A stretch of DNA of 64,000 nt from VRUE01 sp963817945 (GTDB lineage Bacteria; Actinomycetota; Thermoleophilia; Solirubrobacterales; 70-9): positions 1-64,000 of the forward strand of contig CAWFQH010000003.1 of the NCBI GenBank assembly GCA_963817945.1, in the 5' to 3' direction. Below are positions 1 to 7,224 of the stretch, piece after piece (the stretch's first letter is position 1; the number at the start of each line of letters is the position of its first letter). Position numbers and translations under genes: made by a program. The notes beneath the pieces were generated by a model. The model had not been told where the DNA came from, did no database searches, and worked only from the letters and a program-made list of their open reading frames with translations.

Positions 1-318
1 GGGCATCCAGAGTCGAGACCGGACGAGCTGCTTCCGTTTATGGACAGCATTTTGTCATCGAGGAGGCCGACGGCGAGCCCACCTCCAAATCGTTGGTGCC
101 GGGGTGGCGCTCGTCCCCCTCCTTGACTGCGACGGTCAGGCAGGTCGATTCGACCCACAGATCTCCTCGGCGGTTTAGCCGCTGCGGTGGCACGGCTTAT
201 CGGGCTGCGCCATCGAAGAGCTCCAGGCTCGGGTCCGCGGCGACATCGTCGCCTTTCTGCTGCTGAACGAGCCGGGCGCGATTCGCCTCGCGCCGCTCTA
301 CAACCTGCTCTCGATCGC
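1..318. other. Left edge, no recognisable gene
   Basis: I see no convincing coding region in these 318 bases. The open frames here run into or over the adjacent insertion sequence and do not resemble a known family. It may be degraded accessory DNA or the end of something beyond the window. Confidence 0.4.
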
Positions 319-348
319 TGACGCCCCAAACAGTGACGCCCCAAACAG
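319..348 (+). repeat. Tandem double copy of a 15-bp IS target duplication
   Basis: The unit TGACGCCCCAAACAG occurs twice back to back (319-333 and 334-348) directly left of the first IS. It occurs once more directly right of it (1626-1640). One left and one right copy are the expected target duplication. The extra left unit suggests an earlier insertion and loss at the same site. The last 12 bases of the unit correspond to the 3' end of a tRNA-Arg, read on the minus strand. Confidence 0.75.
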
Positions 349-1625
349 TGTCCGGTTCCACCACATAGGCGACAGTTGTGTCAGGACATAGGAGACACCG
401 AATGAGGGGAGCTCTCCTGTGGACAAGGCGCGGTACCTGGTCGAGGCGCATCTGTTGGAGGGCCGCTCGGTCAACGAGTTGGCGGCGGCCCACGGAGTTC
501 ATCGCAGCTGGATCTACAAGCTCTTGGCCCGCTGCAAAGCTGGTGGCTATGGCGCCCTGGAGCGGCGCTCCAGGGCGCCGCTCAGCTCCCCACACCGGAC
601 CCCCGTCGAGGTCTCCCAGGCGATCGTCGCCCTGCGCAAGCAGCTGAGCGCCGAAGGCCACGACTGCGGCGCGGCGACGATCGCCTACCACCTCGCCGAG
701 CAGATCGATCAGGTGCCGTCCCTCTCAACCATCTGGCGAGTCCTCAAACGCGAGGGCCTGGTCACGCCACAGCCTCAGAAGCGCCCGCGCAGCTCATTGA
801 TCCGCTTCTGCGCGGAGTTGCCCAACGAGATGTGGCAGGCCGACGTCACGCACTGGCCCCTCGCGGGGGAAGGGCACGCGGAGATCCTCAACATGCTCGA
901 CGATCACTCGCGGCTGTTCTTGGCCGCGCGGGCCTTCCCGACCGTCAAGGCGGCCGACGTAGTCGACGTCTTTCGCATGGCTGTGGCTTTGCACGGCGCG
1001 CCCGCCAGCCTGCTCTGCGACAACGGCGCCGTCTTTACGGCCACCCCGCGCGGTGGCAAGGTCCTACTGCAGGTCGAGCTCGAGCGGCTCGGCATCGCCG
1101 CCAAGAACTCGCGGCCCTACCACCCGCAGACCTGCGGGAAGGTCGAGCGGCTGCACCAGACGCTCAAGCGCTACCTCACTCAGCAGGCTCCCGCGCAGAC
1201 ACTCCTCGCCCTGCAGGGACAGCTCGACGCCTTCGCGCACTACTACAACACGACCAGGCCCCACAGGGCCCTGGGTGGGCGCACGCCCCTGCAGGCCTAC
1301 AGTGCCCGGATCAAGGCTCGGCCGGCCTCAACTGAGCGCCCCGAGACCCACTTCCGCGTCCGCCACGACAAGGTCGACGCCCAGGGCACCGTCACTTTGC
1401 GCCACAACAGCAAGCTGCACCACATCGGCATCGGCAGGGCACACAAAGGCCGGCCGATCAAGCTGCTCATCGCCGACCGCGACATCCGCGTTCTCGATCG
1501 CCGCACAGGCGAGTTGATCCGCCGGCTCATCCTCGATCCCACTCGCGACTACCAGCCGATCGGAGGGAGCTGAGATGTCTACGATGTCTCGCGACATCTG
1601 TCTCCGATGTCGCGAGACACAACAG
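349..1625 (+). mobile_element. IS481-family insertion sequence, copy 1
   Basis: This 1277-bp unit is repeated as far as I can see base for base at 3552-4828. It begins TGTCCGG and ends ACAACAG, and carries one transposase gene. It is flanked by 15-bp direct repeats TGACGCCCCAAACAG (334-348 and 1626-1640). Near-terminal inverted similarity is visible: TTGTGTC...GGAGACA near the left end against TGTCTCC...GACACAA at the right end. The boundaries are set by where the two copies stop matching and where the direct repeats begin. The insertion lies just beyond the 3' end of a tRNA-Arg half gene and duplicates the last bases of that half. Confidence 0.88.
419..1573 (+). CDS. IS481-family transposase (copy 1)
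   Basis: This is a 384-residue DDE transposase that cuts and joins the ends of its insertion sequence. An N-terminal helix-turn-helix is visible at about residues 16-40 (SVNELAAAHGVHRSWIYKLL). The integrase-core catalytic triad is placed at D142 (WQADVTHW), D201 (LLCDNGAVF) and E243 (HPQTCGKVERLHQTLK), the spacing normal for IS481. The gene starts at GTG, with a GAGGGGAG ribosome-binding sequence shortly upstream. Its length is that of an intact family member and no frameshift is seen. The protein is identical to the one at 3622-4776, so the two copies are recent. Family assignment is firm. Activity is inferred from intactness only. Confidence 0.93.
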   Translation: MDKARYLVEAHLLEGRSVNELAAAHGVHRSWIYKLLARCKAGGYGALERRSRAPLSSPHRTPVEVSQAIVALRKQLSAEGHDCGAATIAYHLAEQIDQVPSLSTIWRVLKREGLVTPQPQKRPRSSLIRFCAELPNEMWQADVTHWPLAGEGHAEILNMLDDHSRLFLAARAFPTVKAADVVDVFRMAVALHGAPASLLCDNGAVFTATPRGGKVLLQVELERLGIAAKNSRPYHPQTCGKVERLHQTLKRYLTQQAPAQTLLALQGQLDAFAHYYNTTRPHRALGGRTPLQAYSARIKARPASTERPETHFRVRHDKVDAQGTVTLRHNSKLHHIGIGRAHKGRPIKLLIADRDIRVLDRRTGELIRRLILDPTRDYQPIGGS

Positions 1626-1628
1626 TGA

Positions 1629-1672
1629 CGCCCCAAACAGGATTCGAACCTGCGGCTTACTCCTTAGGAGGG
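1629..1672 (-). other. tRNA-Arg(CCT) 3' half, att-like junction L1
   Basis: On the minus strand this reads as the 3' part of a tRNA: anticodon-loop end CTCCTAA, stem GGAGT, variable loop, T arm with TTCGAAT, then acceptor strand GGGGC plus G. The 5' side of the anticodon stem is missing; foreign sequence follows directly after the core TTAGGAGGG (1664-1672). It matches the half at 4832-4875 with a few substitutions. It cannot fold as a complete tRNA, so it is a remnant or attachment site. Confidence 0.75.
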
Positions 1673-1799
1673 GCGATTTGTCAAGTCCGATTTGGCTTCG
1701 AACAAAGCGTTTCCGCTTGCATGCCGAATCTGAAAGGACAAAAGCGGACTAAGGGCACTCTGGCGGACAGATCTGTCCCTACCTTTGTCCCTACCCAGG

Positions 1800-2987
1800 C
1801 TAGGAGGGTGGCTCGGTGGTGCCTTCATTCAAGCGCGCCAAGTACTCGTCATAGACGTAAAGCTTTCCGCGCTGACGACCGGTGACCTCGCGCAGGATCC
1901 CCGCCTCCTCGAGTCGGCTGACCGCGTTGTAGACCGGCGGAGCGCTGAGCCCAAGTTCCTCCGCGGCGACCGTTGGGCGAAAGACAACGAATCTTGAGGC
2001 GAGGTCGTGCACCCTTGCGGCGGTGGCCGCTCCGCGTCCGAACTCGTGGATCGTCTGGCGATCCCGCTCGATCATTTGAACCAAGTCACCGGTGGTCGCC
2101 GTCGTCGACTCCGCAACCTCGACCACGCCCTCCAGGAAGAATTTCAGCCATGCCTCCCAAGCACCTTCGGAGCGGATCCGCTGAAGGTGATCGTAGTAGT
2201 CGTCGCGGTTCTGCTTCAGGTACAAGCTCAGGTAGAGCAACGGCCCTTTCAAGACCCCGTCCGCGACCAGCAGAAGAGTGATTAGCAACCGCCCAACCCG
2301 TCCGTTGCCGTCAAGAAACGGATGGATCGACTCGAACTGAGCGTGGGCCAGGGCGGCCTTGATCAGGATTGGCGTGCGCTCAGGCTGGTCGTGGAGGAAT
2401 TTCTCCAGCTCGCGCATCGCCGGCTCGACCTCCTCCCAGGGCGGCGGCACGTAGCGTGCGATCGACGGGCGCGACCCGCCAATCCAGTTCTGCTCGCGCC
2501 GGAATCTTCCCGGCGTCTTCTCTGAGCCGCGACCCGATCCGAGCAACACGTTGTGAACTTCGCGGAAGAGGCGGTTGCAGATTGGCAGCCCCTCGTCCCG
2601 TAGTAGCTCGAGACCGCGATTCATAGCAGCGATGTAGTTGGAAGTCTCCCGCGCATCGCTGAGGGGAACTCCCGGCGCCGCGTCGGCCTCGAAGAGGAGG
2701 AGATCGGAGAGCGAGGACTGCGTCCCCTCGATCTGCGAGGACAGAACCGCCTCCTTGCGCACGTAGGAGTAGAGGAACTGCTCGGGATCCGGCAGCAAGA
2801 GCGTGATCCCATCGAGTCGGCCGAGGGCCTGGTTGGCTCGGTCCAAGAGTCCCTGCAGCCTTGAGTCGACCGAGAGCGGAGGCTCGGGCGGGAGAGGCCG
2901 GGGGTGGAAGGTCGAGTAGCCCTCGGGTCCCGACTCCGCGACGCGGAGGTCTCCGGAGCGATTGTCTGTCCGGGTTCTTGATGCCAT
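1800..2987 (-). CDS. Fic family protein with C-terminal winged helix
   Basis: This 395-residue protein belongs to the Fic family, which usually transfers AMP from ATP onto hydroxyl side chains of target proteins. The catalytic motif HPFLDGNGRVGR is complete at about residues 222-233, with the catalytic His at 222. An inhibitory helix motif SSQIEG lies at about 83-88, ahead of the Fic fold; its Glu blocks ATP binding in related class II proteins. The last 60 residues look like a winged-helix DNA-binding domain, as in many stand-alone Fic regulators. It lies alone inside the tRNA-Arg island between two IS copies, so it is probably accessory cargo with a toxin-like or regulatory role. The target is unknown. 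A TTTAATAC-like promoter stretch lies shortly upstream. Confidence 0.88.
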   Translation of the reverse strand: MASRTRTDNRSGDLRVAESGPEGYSTFHPRPLPPEPPLSVDSRLQGLLDRANQALGRLDGITLLLPDPEQFLYSYVRKEAVLSSQIEGTQSSLSDLLLFEADAAPGVPLSDARETSNYIAAMNRGLELLRDEGLPICNRLFREVHNVLLGSGRGSEKTPGRFRREQNWIGGSRPSIARYVPPPWEEVEPAMRELEKFLHDQPERTPILIKAALAHAQFESIHPFLDGNGRVGRLLITLLLVADGVLKGPLLYLSLYLKQNRDDYYDHLQRIRSEGAWEAWLKFFLEGVVEVAESTTATTGDLVQMIERDRQTIHEFGRGAATAARVHDLASRFVVFRPTVAAEELGLSAPPVYNAVSRLEEAGILREVTGRQRGKLYVYDEYLARLNEGTTEPPS

Positions 2988-3086
2988 GGAAGTGCCTATG
3001 CAATCGGTCGCTTAGCTAGCTGTAGCTTACTAAGCGAAACGGCTGTATCCTTTAATACGTGGGCCCAAACGACAGCGAACCCTTCC

Positions 3087-3363
3087 TTAGGCGGAAGAGA
3101 CGACTATGCCGTGCCTGGTCGCCGCCCCGCTGCTGCTACCGGAATGCCAACCCTCATCGTCAGGCCGGTAGCTCGCGGTGATCCGCTCATAGTCCTCAGC
3201 GCTGGCGGGTTTCGTTCCCCCGCTTCGCGTCAAGATCGGCAATCGGAGTGATCGGCGGCCCGATCGTCACGCCGCCCTCTCGATCCGGCACAACCTCATA
3301 CTGGCGACCGTCGATTTTAACGACCTCACCGATCGCCAAATCGAGTTTCCTAATCGAACTCAC
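3087..3363 (-). pseudogene. Frameshifted small protein gene
   Basis: From a GTG at 3363 the minus strand encodes SSIRKLDLAIGEVVKIDGRQ, then a stretch ending GPPITPIADLDAKRG. A single extra base at about 3214-3216 then breaks the frame. Removing it restores TKPASAEDYERITASYRP and continues to a stop at 3087-3089, giving a product of about 90 residues. The motif (P/V)TPI..L.A..GT.PAS is one I associate with small hypothetical proteins of actinobacterial accessory DNA, but I cannot name a function. Normal codon use on both sides of the break supports a recently broken gene. It lies in the same island segment as the Fic gene. Confidence 0.6.
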
Positions 3364-3551
3364 CGTCAACTCAACAACCTACTGACTGGAGCCCGGAAGG
3401 ATTCTGCGGTCTCCCCCGTAGAAGGGAGTGGCTCTATCACCCATCTAGACCAAGTTGAGTGCCGACCTTGTGCCTACCCACGTTTGCTGGCAGCTGACCT
3501 TTGAAGCCAAATTTGGCTTGTCCAAACGGTTCCAGCCAACGCCCCGAACAG

Positions 3552-4828
3552 TGTCCGGTTCCACCACATAGGCGACAGTTGTGTCAGGACATAGGAGACA
3601 CCGAATGAGGGGAGCTCTCCTGTGGACAAGGCGCGGTACCTGGTCGAGGCGCATCTGTTGGAGGGCCGCTCGGTCAACGAGTTGGCGGCGGCCCACGGAG
3701 TTCATCGCAGCTGGATCTACAAGCTCTTGGCCCGCTGCAAAGCTGGTGGCTATGGCGCCCTGGAGCGGCGCTCCAGGGCGCCGCTCAGCTCCCCACACCG
3801 GACCCCCGTCGAGGTCTCCCAGGCGATCGTCGCCCTGCGCAAGCAGCTGAGCGCCGAAGGCCACGACTGCGGCGCGGCGACGATCGCCTACCACCTCGCC
3901 GAGCAGATCGATCAGGTGCCGTCCCTCTCAACCATCTGGCGAGTCCTCAAACGCGAGGGCCTGGTCACGCCACAGCCTCAGAAGCGCCCGCGCAGCTCAT
4001 TGATCCGCTTCTGCGCGGAGTTGCCCAACGAGATGTGGCAGGCCGACGTCACGCACTGGCCCCTCGCGGGGGAAGGGCACGCGGAGATCCTCAACATGCT
4101 CGACGATCACTCGCGGCTGTTCTTGGCCGCGCGGGCCTTCCCGACCGTCAAGGCGGCCGACGTAGTCGACGTCTTTCGCATGGCTGTGGCTTTGCACGGC
4201 GCGCCCGCCAGCCTGCTCTGCGACAACGGCGCCGTCTTTACGGCCACCCCGCGCGGTGGCAAGGTCCTACTGCAGGTCGAGCTCGAGCGGCTCGGCATCG
4301 CCGCCAAGAACTCGCGGCCCTACCACCCGCAGACCTGCGGGAAGGTCGAGCGGCTGCACCAGACGCTCAAGCGCTACCTCACTCAGCAGGCTCCCGCGCA
4401 GACACTCCTCGCCCTGCAGGGACAGCTCGACGCCTTCGCGCACTACTACAACACGACCAGGCCCCACAGGGCCCTGGGTGGGCGCACGCCCCTGCAGGCC
4501 TACAGTGCCCGGATCAAGGCTCGGCCGGCCTCAACTGAGCGCCCCGAGACCCACTTCCGCGTCCGCCACGACAAGGTCGACGCCCAGGGCACCGTCACTT
4601 TGCGCCACAACAGCAAGCTGCACCACATCGGCATCGGCAGGGCACACAAAGGCCGGCCGATCAAGCTGCTCATCGCCGACCGCGACATCCGCGTTCTCGA
4701 TCGCCGCACAGGCGAGTTGATCCGCCGGCTCATCCTCGATCCCACTCGCGACTACCAGCCGATCGGAGGGAGCTGAGATGTCTACGATGTCTCGCGACAT
4801 CTGTCTCCGATGTCGCGAGACACAACAG
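3552..4828 (+). mobile_element. IS481-family insertion sequence, copy 2
   Basis: This copy appears identical to the unit at 349-1625 but has a different 15-bp target duplication, CAACGCCCCGAACAG, at 3537-3551 and 4829-4843. Different duplications argue for a separate insertion rather than duplication of the whole locus. The insertion again sits immediately beyond the tRNA-Arg 3' half and duplicates its last 12 bases, so the half at 4832-4875 itself is not interrupted. Confidence 0.88.
3622..4776 (+). CDS. IS481-family transposase (copy 2)
   Basis: This 384-residue DDE transposase is identical in sequence to the product of 419-1573. The helix-turn-helix lies near residues 16-40 and the catalytic residues are D142, D201 and E243. 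It starts at GTG with the same GAGGGGAG ribosome-binding sequence. No disabling change is visible. Two identical intact copies only 2 kb apart could also recombine and delete the Fic segment between them; that is inference. The enzyme acts on the ends of its own element, and insertion at the same position of two tRNA-Arg 3' halves suggests target preference. Confidence 0.93.
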   Translation: MDKARYLVEAHLLEGRSVNELAAAHGVHRSWIYKLLARCKAGGYGALERRSRAPLSSPHRTPVEVSQAIVALRKQLSAEGHDCGAATIAYHLAEQIDQVPSLSTIWRVLKREGLVTPQPQKRPRSSLIRFCAELPNEMWQADVTHWPLAGEGHAEILNMLDDHSRLFLAARAFPTVKAADVVDVFRMAVALHGAPASLLCDNGAVFTATPRGGKVLLQVELERLGIAAKNSRPYHPQTCGKVERLHQTLKRYLTQQAPAQTLLALQGQLDAFAHYYNTTRPHRALGGRTPLQAYSARIKARPASTERPETHFRVRHDKVDAQGTVTLRHNSKLHHIGIGRAHKGRPIKLLIADRDIRVLDRRTGELIRRLILDPTRDYQPIGGS

Positions 4829-4831
4829 CAA

Positions 4832-4875
4832 CGCCCCGAACAGGATTCGAACCTGCGGCCTACTCCTTAGGAGGG
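4832..4875 (-). other. tRNA-Arg(CCT) 3' half, att-like junction L2
   Basis: The minus strand gives loop CTCCTAA, stem GGAGT, T arm with TTCGAAT, and acceptor strand TCGGGGC followed by G. The break is at the core TTAGGAGGG (4867-4875), after which unrelated sequence begins. Joined in silico to any of the 5' halves at 5597, 6252 or 7117 it makes a complete cloverleaf: acceptor GCCCCGA with TCGGGGC, anticodon stem ACTCC with GGAGT, anticodon CCT. Confidence 0.8.
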
Positions 4876-5028
4876 ACGAATTGTCAAGCCCAAATTTCGG
4901 CTTGCCACCGGGGGATAGCGCTTGGTTATGCCGATTGGCCGGGGGACTCGGGGGGCGCTAGGGGACTCTGGCGGGCGGATTTGTGCCTACCTCTGTGCCT
5001 ACCCAATCTGCGTGATAATCGATCCCTC

Positions 5029-5101
5029 GCCCTGGTAGCTCAGAGGACAGAGCAGCCGCCTCCTAAGCGGCAGGTCGCCGGTTCGACTCCGGCCCAGGGC
5101 G
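5029..5101 (+). tRNA. tRNA-Arg(CCT), complete
   Basis: A full cloverleaf is visible: acceptor GCCCTGG pairs with CCAGGGC, D stem GCTC with GAGC, anticodon stem GCCGC with GCGGC around loop CTCCTAA (anticodon CCT, reads AGG), and T stem GCCGG with CCGGC around TTCGACT. CCA is not encoded. The sequence differs clearly from the split tRNA-Arg(CCT) around it and lies on the opposite strand, inside the inserted segment. It probably supplies the tRNA function that the split gene lost. Confidence 0.95.
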
Positions 5102-5563
5102 CTCGCCCTCGAAGTAATCGACGCCATCGCCGCGGCGGAAGAAGGCGCGCAGGCCCCCACCTCTGGGAAGCCGCTCGCCGAAGCCGATCTTGTCAGAGTC
5201 GGGATAGATGACCACATCGGGACGCCCGTGGCTTGAAATCGACAGGAAAGTGGCGGTCGTCGTGGTCCTGTTGAGAATCTGATGTGCGCCCTCTTCACCG
5301 AGAGGAAAACGTAGAGCCTCCCCCTCTTCCAGCTCCCGTATGCCCTCCGGGGTCCGGAGGCTCGGATTCCCCGCGAGAACGATCACAAGCTCCTCGTCGG
5401 AATAGTGGAAGTGGTACGGGTAGGCAGTCTCTCCCGGTGGAACTTCCCAGAGGCTCGCGCCGATCAATTCAGTGCCAAGTTCGTAACCAATTCGCGCACG
5501 CCGCGCGCGGAATCCTTCGGGTCTCTCATCATCTTCAAATTTGGGTCTGTAGATGTTTGTCAT
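5063..5563 (-). CDS. Cupin domain protein
   Basis: This 166-residue protein has a single cupin barrel. Metal-site residues are visible in PYHFHYSDEELVIVLAG (His-x-His and Glu) and a later His in GAHQILNRT. Such proteins are often small isomerases, dioxygenases or sensor domains; the substrate cannot be told. The frame has no stop until it has crossed half of the antisense strand of tRNA-Arg(CCT). The last dozen residues (RPGPESNRRPAA) are therefore a read-through of antisense tRNA and not a natural domain end. This suggests the true 3' end was lost when the segment was assembled next to the tRNA. It is the only protein gene in the 4876-5597 segment. Confidence 0.75.
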   Translation of the reverse strand: MTNIYRPKFEDDERPEGFRARRARIGYELGTELIGASLWEVPPGETAYPYHFHYSDEELVIVLAGNPSLRTPEGIRELEEGEALRFPLGEEGAHQILNRTTTTATFLSISSHGRPDVVIYPDSDKIGFGERLPRGGGLRAFFRRGDGVDYFEGERPGPESNRRPAA

Positions 5564-5596
5564 CTGCGCACAGTCTATGAATTGAGGCTTGCACTT

Positions 5597-5635
<39 letters not shown>

Positions 5636-5655
5636 CGGATTTGCTCATCGTAAGG

Positions 5656-5929
5656 CTATTTGCCGGTCGCATCGAGGTCTTCGATATCAACGCGGTCGCG
5701 GGGCCTTCCCGCCGTCTGCTTCATCTGTCTCAAGGCGTCTATCGAGCACACGGCGACCTTGACTCCGAGGATTTCGGCGTCGACAGCGGAGGCGCGCAGC
5801 TCAGCGTATGACGGGACGCCATCGAGCAACTACGCCCCACGCCCCAAGTGCGAGACCACCAACTAGAACGAACTCCACCTCCGCCTCCTTGAGTCGGAGA
5901 AGAATCTGGTCGAAAGCCGGGCGGTTCAC
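5656..5929 (-). pseudogene. Nucleotidyltransferase-like gene with internal deletion
   Basis: The N-terminal part from GTG at 5929 reads NRPAFDQILLRLKEAEVEF, then VLVGGLALGAWGVV, the first half of a minimal nucleotidyltransferase core (GG then the expected S/T-D-x-D). The frame then breaks. In another frame the C-terminal part reads YAELRASAVDAEILG, then KVAVCSIDALRQMKQ and TAGRPRDRVDIEDLDATGK, stop at 5656. Intact relatives carry roughly 80 residues between these parts, including the catalytic D-x-D, so an internal deletion has removed them. The GTG overlaps the stop of the small gene upstream, as in a two-gene toxin-antitoxin operon. The intact counterpart lies at 6554-7066. Confidence 0.72.
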
Positions 5930-6099
5930 CCTCGGCGGGCTGCGCCGGCAAATTCGAGCAGTTGGTGGCTCAAGGCGATGGTCTCAGCCAGATTCACGCT
6001 CATCGGACGCTGAGCGTCCTTGCGCAGACGGCTCAGGCGGACGGCCTCTGCCTCCGCAGCGGCGATCCTTGCTTTATCGGCATTCCCGGCAGGAGCCAT
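5926..6099 (-). CDS. Small protein paired with the decayed nucleotidyltransferase
   Basis: This 57-residue product (MAPAGNADKARIAAAEAEA...LSHQLLEFAGAARRG) is helical and charged, with a C-terminal stretch MSVNLAETIALSHQLLEF. Its stop codon overlaps the GTG start of the nucleotidyltransferase pseudogene, which indicates translational coupling. Small partners of this form commonly precede AbiEii/DUF6036-like nucleotidyltransferases in prophage and island DNA and may be antitoxins; that role is inferred. Similar spacing of Leu and Ser residues occurs in the protein at 6367-6582. The start could lie further upstream (6165), but a product starting with MAPAGN fits the family better. Confidence 0.55.
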   Translation of the reverse strand: MAPAGNADKARIAAAEAEAVRLSRLRKDAQRPMSVNLAETIALSHQLLEFAGAARRG

Positions 6100-6250
6100 G
6101 GGCACAAGGTAGCGGAGTAGAACCACCCTTGACCCATTGGGCAGCGCTGCCCAAATCCGATGCAATCGTGGGTGATCCCAACGGATCCACGATCATGCAT
6201 ATCGCTCGCGTTCCGCTACATGGTGCGGAAAACGGCACTCCTCCGCGTCG

Positions 6251-6290
<40 letters not shown>

Positions 6291-6366
6291 TCACCCTCAT
6301 CGTAGGCGCCCGAGGCGGCTTTCGCCCACTCAGGCCCCGATCCGACCTGGCGCTTACCATGAATGC

Positions 6367-6582
6367 ATGGCAGTTCGCAGAAAGCCGCTACTTGCTCCTG
6401 GCAATGAAGCCGAATGGGCGAAGATCAATCGTGCGGAGACGGAACAGCTACGTGCTTCGAACTTGGCATTGACGCCGACTCAGCGGCTGGAACTAGGTCA
6501 AAAGCTCTCGCAGCAAGCTGTCTCGCTGCTCGCTGCTTCGGTGAAGGCTGGCAATGTCCCAAGACGAGCCCTCTGGTCCTGA
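6367..6582 (+). CDS. Small protein paired with nucleotidyltransferase
   Basis: This 71-residue product has no recognised catalytic motif. It is helical and charged with a core LTPTQRLELGQKLSQQAVSLL. It overlaps the start of the next gene by 29 bases, so the two are translated together. The pair repeats the architecture of 5926-6099 plus 5656-5929 on the other strand. In the context of nucleotidyltransferase-type toxin-antitoxin modules it would be the antitoxin-like partner; this is inference from position only. It starts at the ATG at 6367. It is the first gene of the segment between 5' tRNA halves R2 and R3. Confidence 0.65.
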   Translation: MAVRRKPLLAPGNEAEWAKINRAETEQLRASNLALTPTQRLELGQKLSQQAVSLLAASVKAGNVPRRALWS

Positions 6583-7066
6583 TCTTGTTGGCGTCATAGC
6601 CGACGCCAACTCGGCAGGTTTGGAACACGTTGTCATTGGCGGATTCAGCGTGATTTTCCATGGCTATGTACGGGCAACGAGAGACTCGGACCTACTCGTT
6701 CCAGATGGGGAGGAAGCTGACGAGACAATCCTGCGCTTCCTCGAATTGACGGATGGCCGGCGATTGTCGGATGGCAAGAAGCTCACGATTGACGACATCA
6801 CCGGCGCCGAGCATCTGCGGGTAAACAGTCGCCGCGGCATCATCGACATCATTCGCGGCGGTTCTCCTCCCCTTGACTTCGACACGGTTTCCGATCGAGC
6901 AGACACGACTGAGTGGGAGGGCCAGATGGTCCGGGTCGCTGCGCTGCCGAGCGTTGTCGGCTTCAAGCGCCTTGCCAGACGACCGCAGGATCGAGTCGAT
7001 CTGGAAGAGCTAGAGGCGATCCATGGCGACTTGCCTGTGGAACCGATCCCCGGCCTCGATTCGTAG
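6554..7066 (+). CDS. AbiEii/DUF6036-like nucleotidyltransferase
   Basis: This 170-residue protein has the nucleotidyltransferase core. IGGFSVIFHGYVRATRDSDLLV at about residues 28-49 gives the GG(x)S loop and the D-x-D metal ligands, and a later VDLEELEAIHG matches the usual family C-terminus (RxxDxxDLxxL). Enzymes of this fold in mobile DNA transfer nucleotides to tRNA or proteins and often serve as toxins or abortive-infection factors; the substrate here is unknown. It overlaps the preceding small gene. It sits inside a segment of under 900 bases bounded by two tRNA-Arg 5' halves, so it behaves as single-module cargo. A truncated relative lies in the neighbouring segment. Confidence 0.8.
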   Translation: MSQDEPSGPDLVGVIADANSAGLEHVVIGGFSVIFHGYVRATRDSDLLVPDGEEADETILRFLELTDGRRLSDGKKLTIDDITGAEHLRVNSRRGIIDIIRGGSPPLDFDTVSDRADTTEWEGQMVRVAALPSVVGFKRLARRPQDRVDLEELEAIHGDLPVEPIPGLDS

Positions 7067-7116
7067 TTGGGGTTCATTGGGCAGCGAGCGGTTCTCGCTG
7101 CCCGAATCGACTGCAT

Positions 7117-7155
7117 TTAGGAGGGAGTCGCTCTACCCAGCTGAGCTATCGGGGC
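7117..7155 (-). repeat. tRNA-Arg(CCT) 5' half, junction R3
   Basis: This is the third copy of the tRNA 5' half, with one visible substitution (CTCTACCC instead of CTCTATCC). The core TTAGGAGGG is at 7117-7125. It is the last half on the right and probably the native 5' end of the original tRNA gene. The sequence to its right differs from that beside R1 and R2. Confidence 0.8.
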
Positions 7156-7224
7156 TTATGCCGGAAAGACTCAGCTGAGGCGTTTCCGGCGATTGCCCGT
7201 CGCATCCGCACCGCCTGGCTCACC

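Noticed and set aside
197..691. Minus-strand frame across the left end of the first IS
   Set aside because: It crosses the IS boundary and its first part recurs only because the IS is repeated; no family support.
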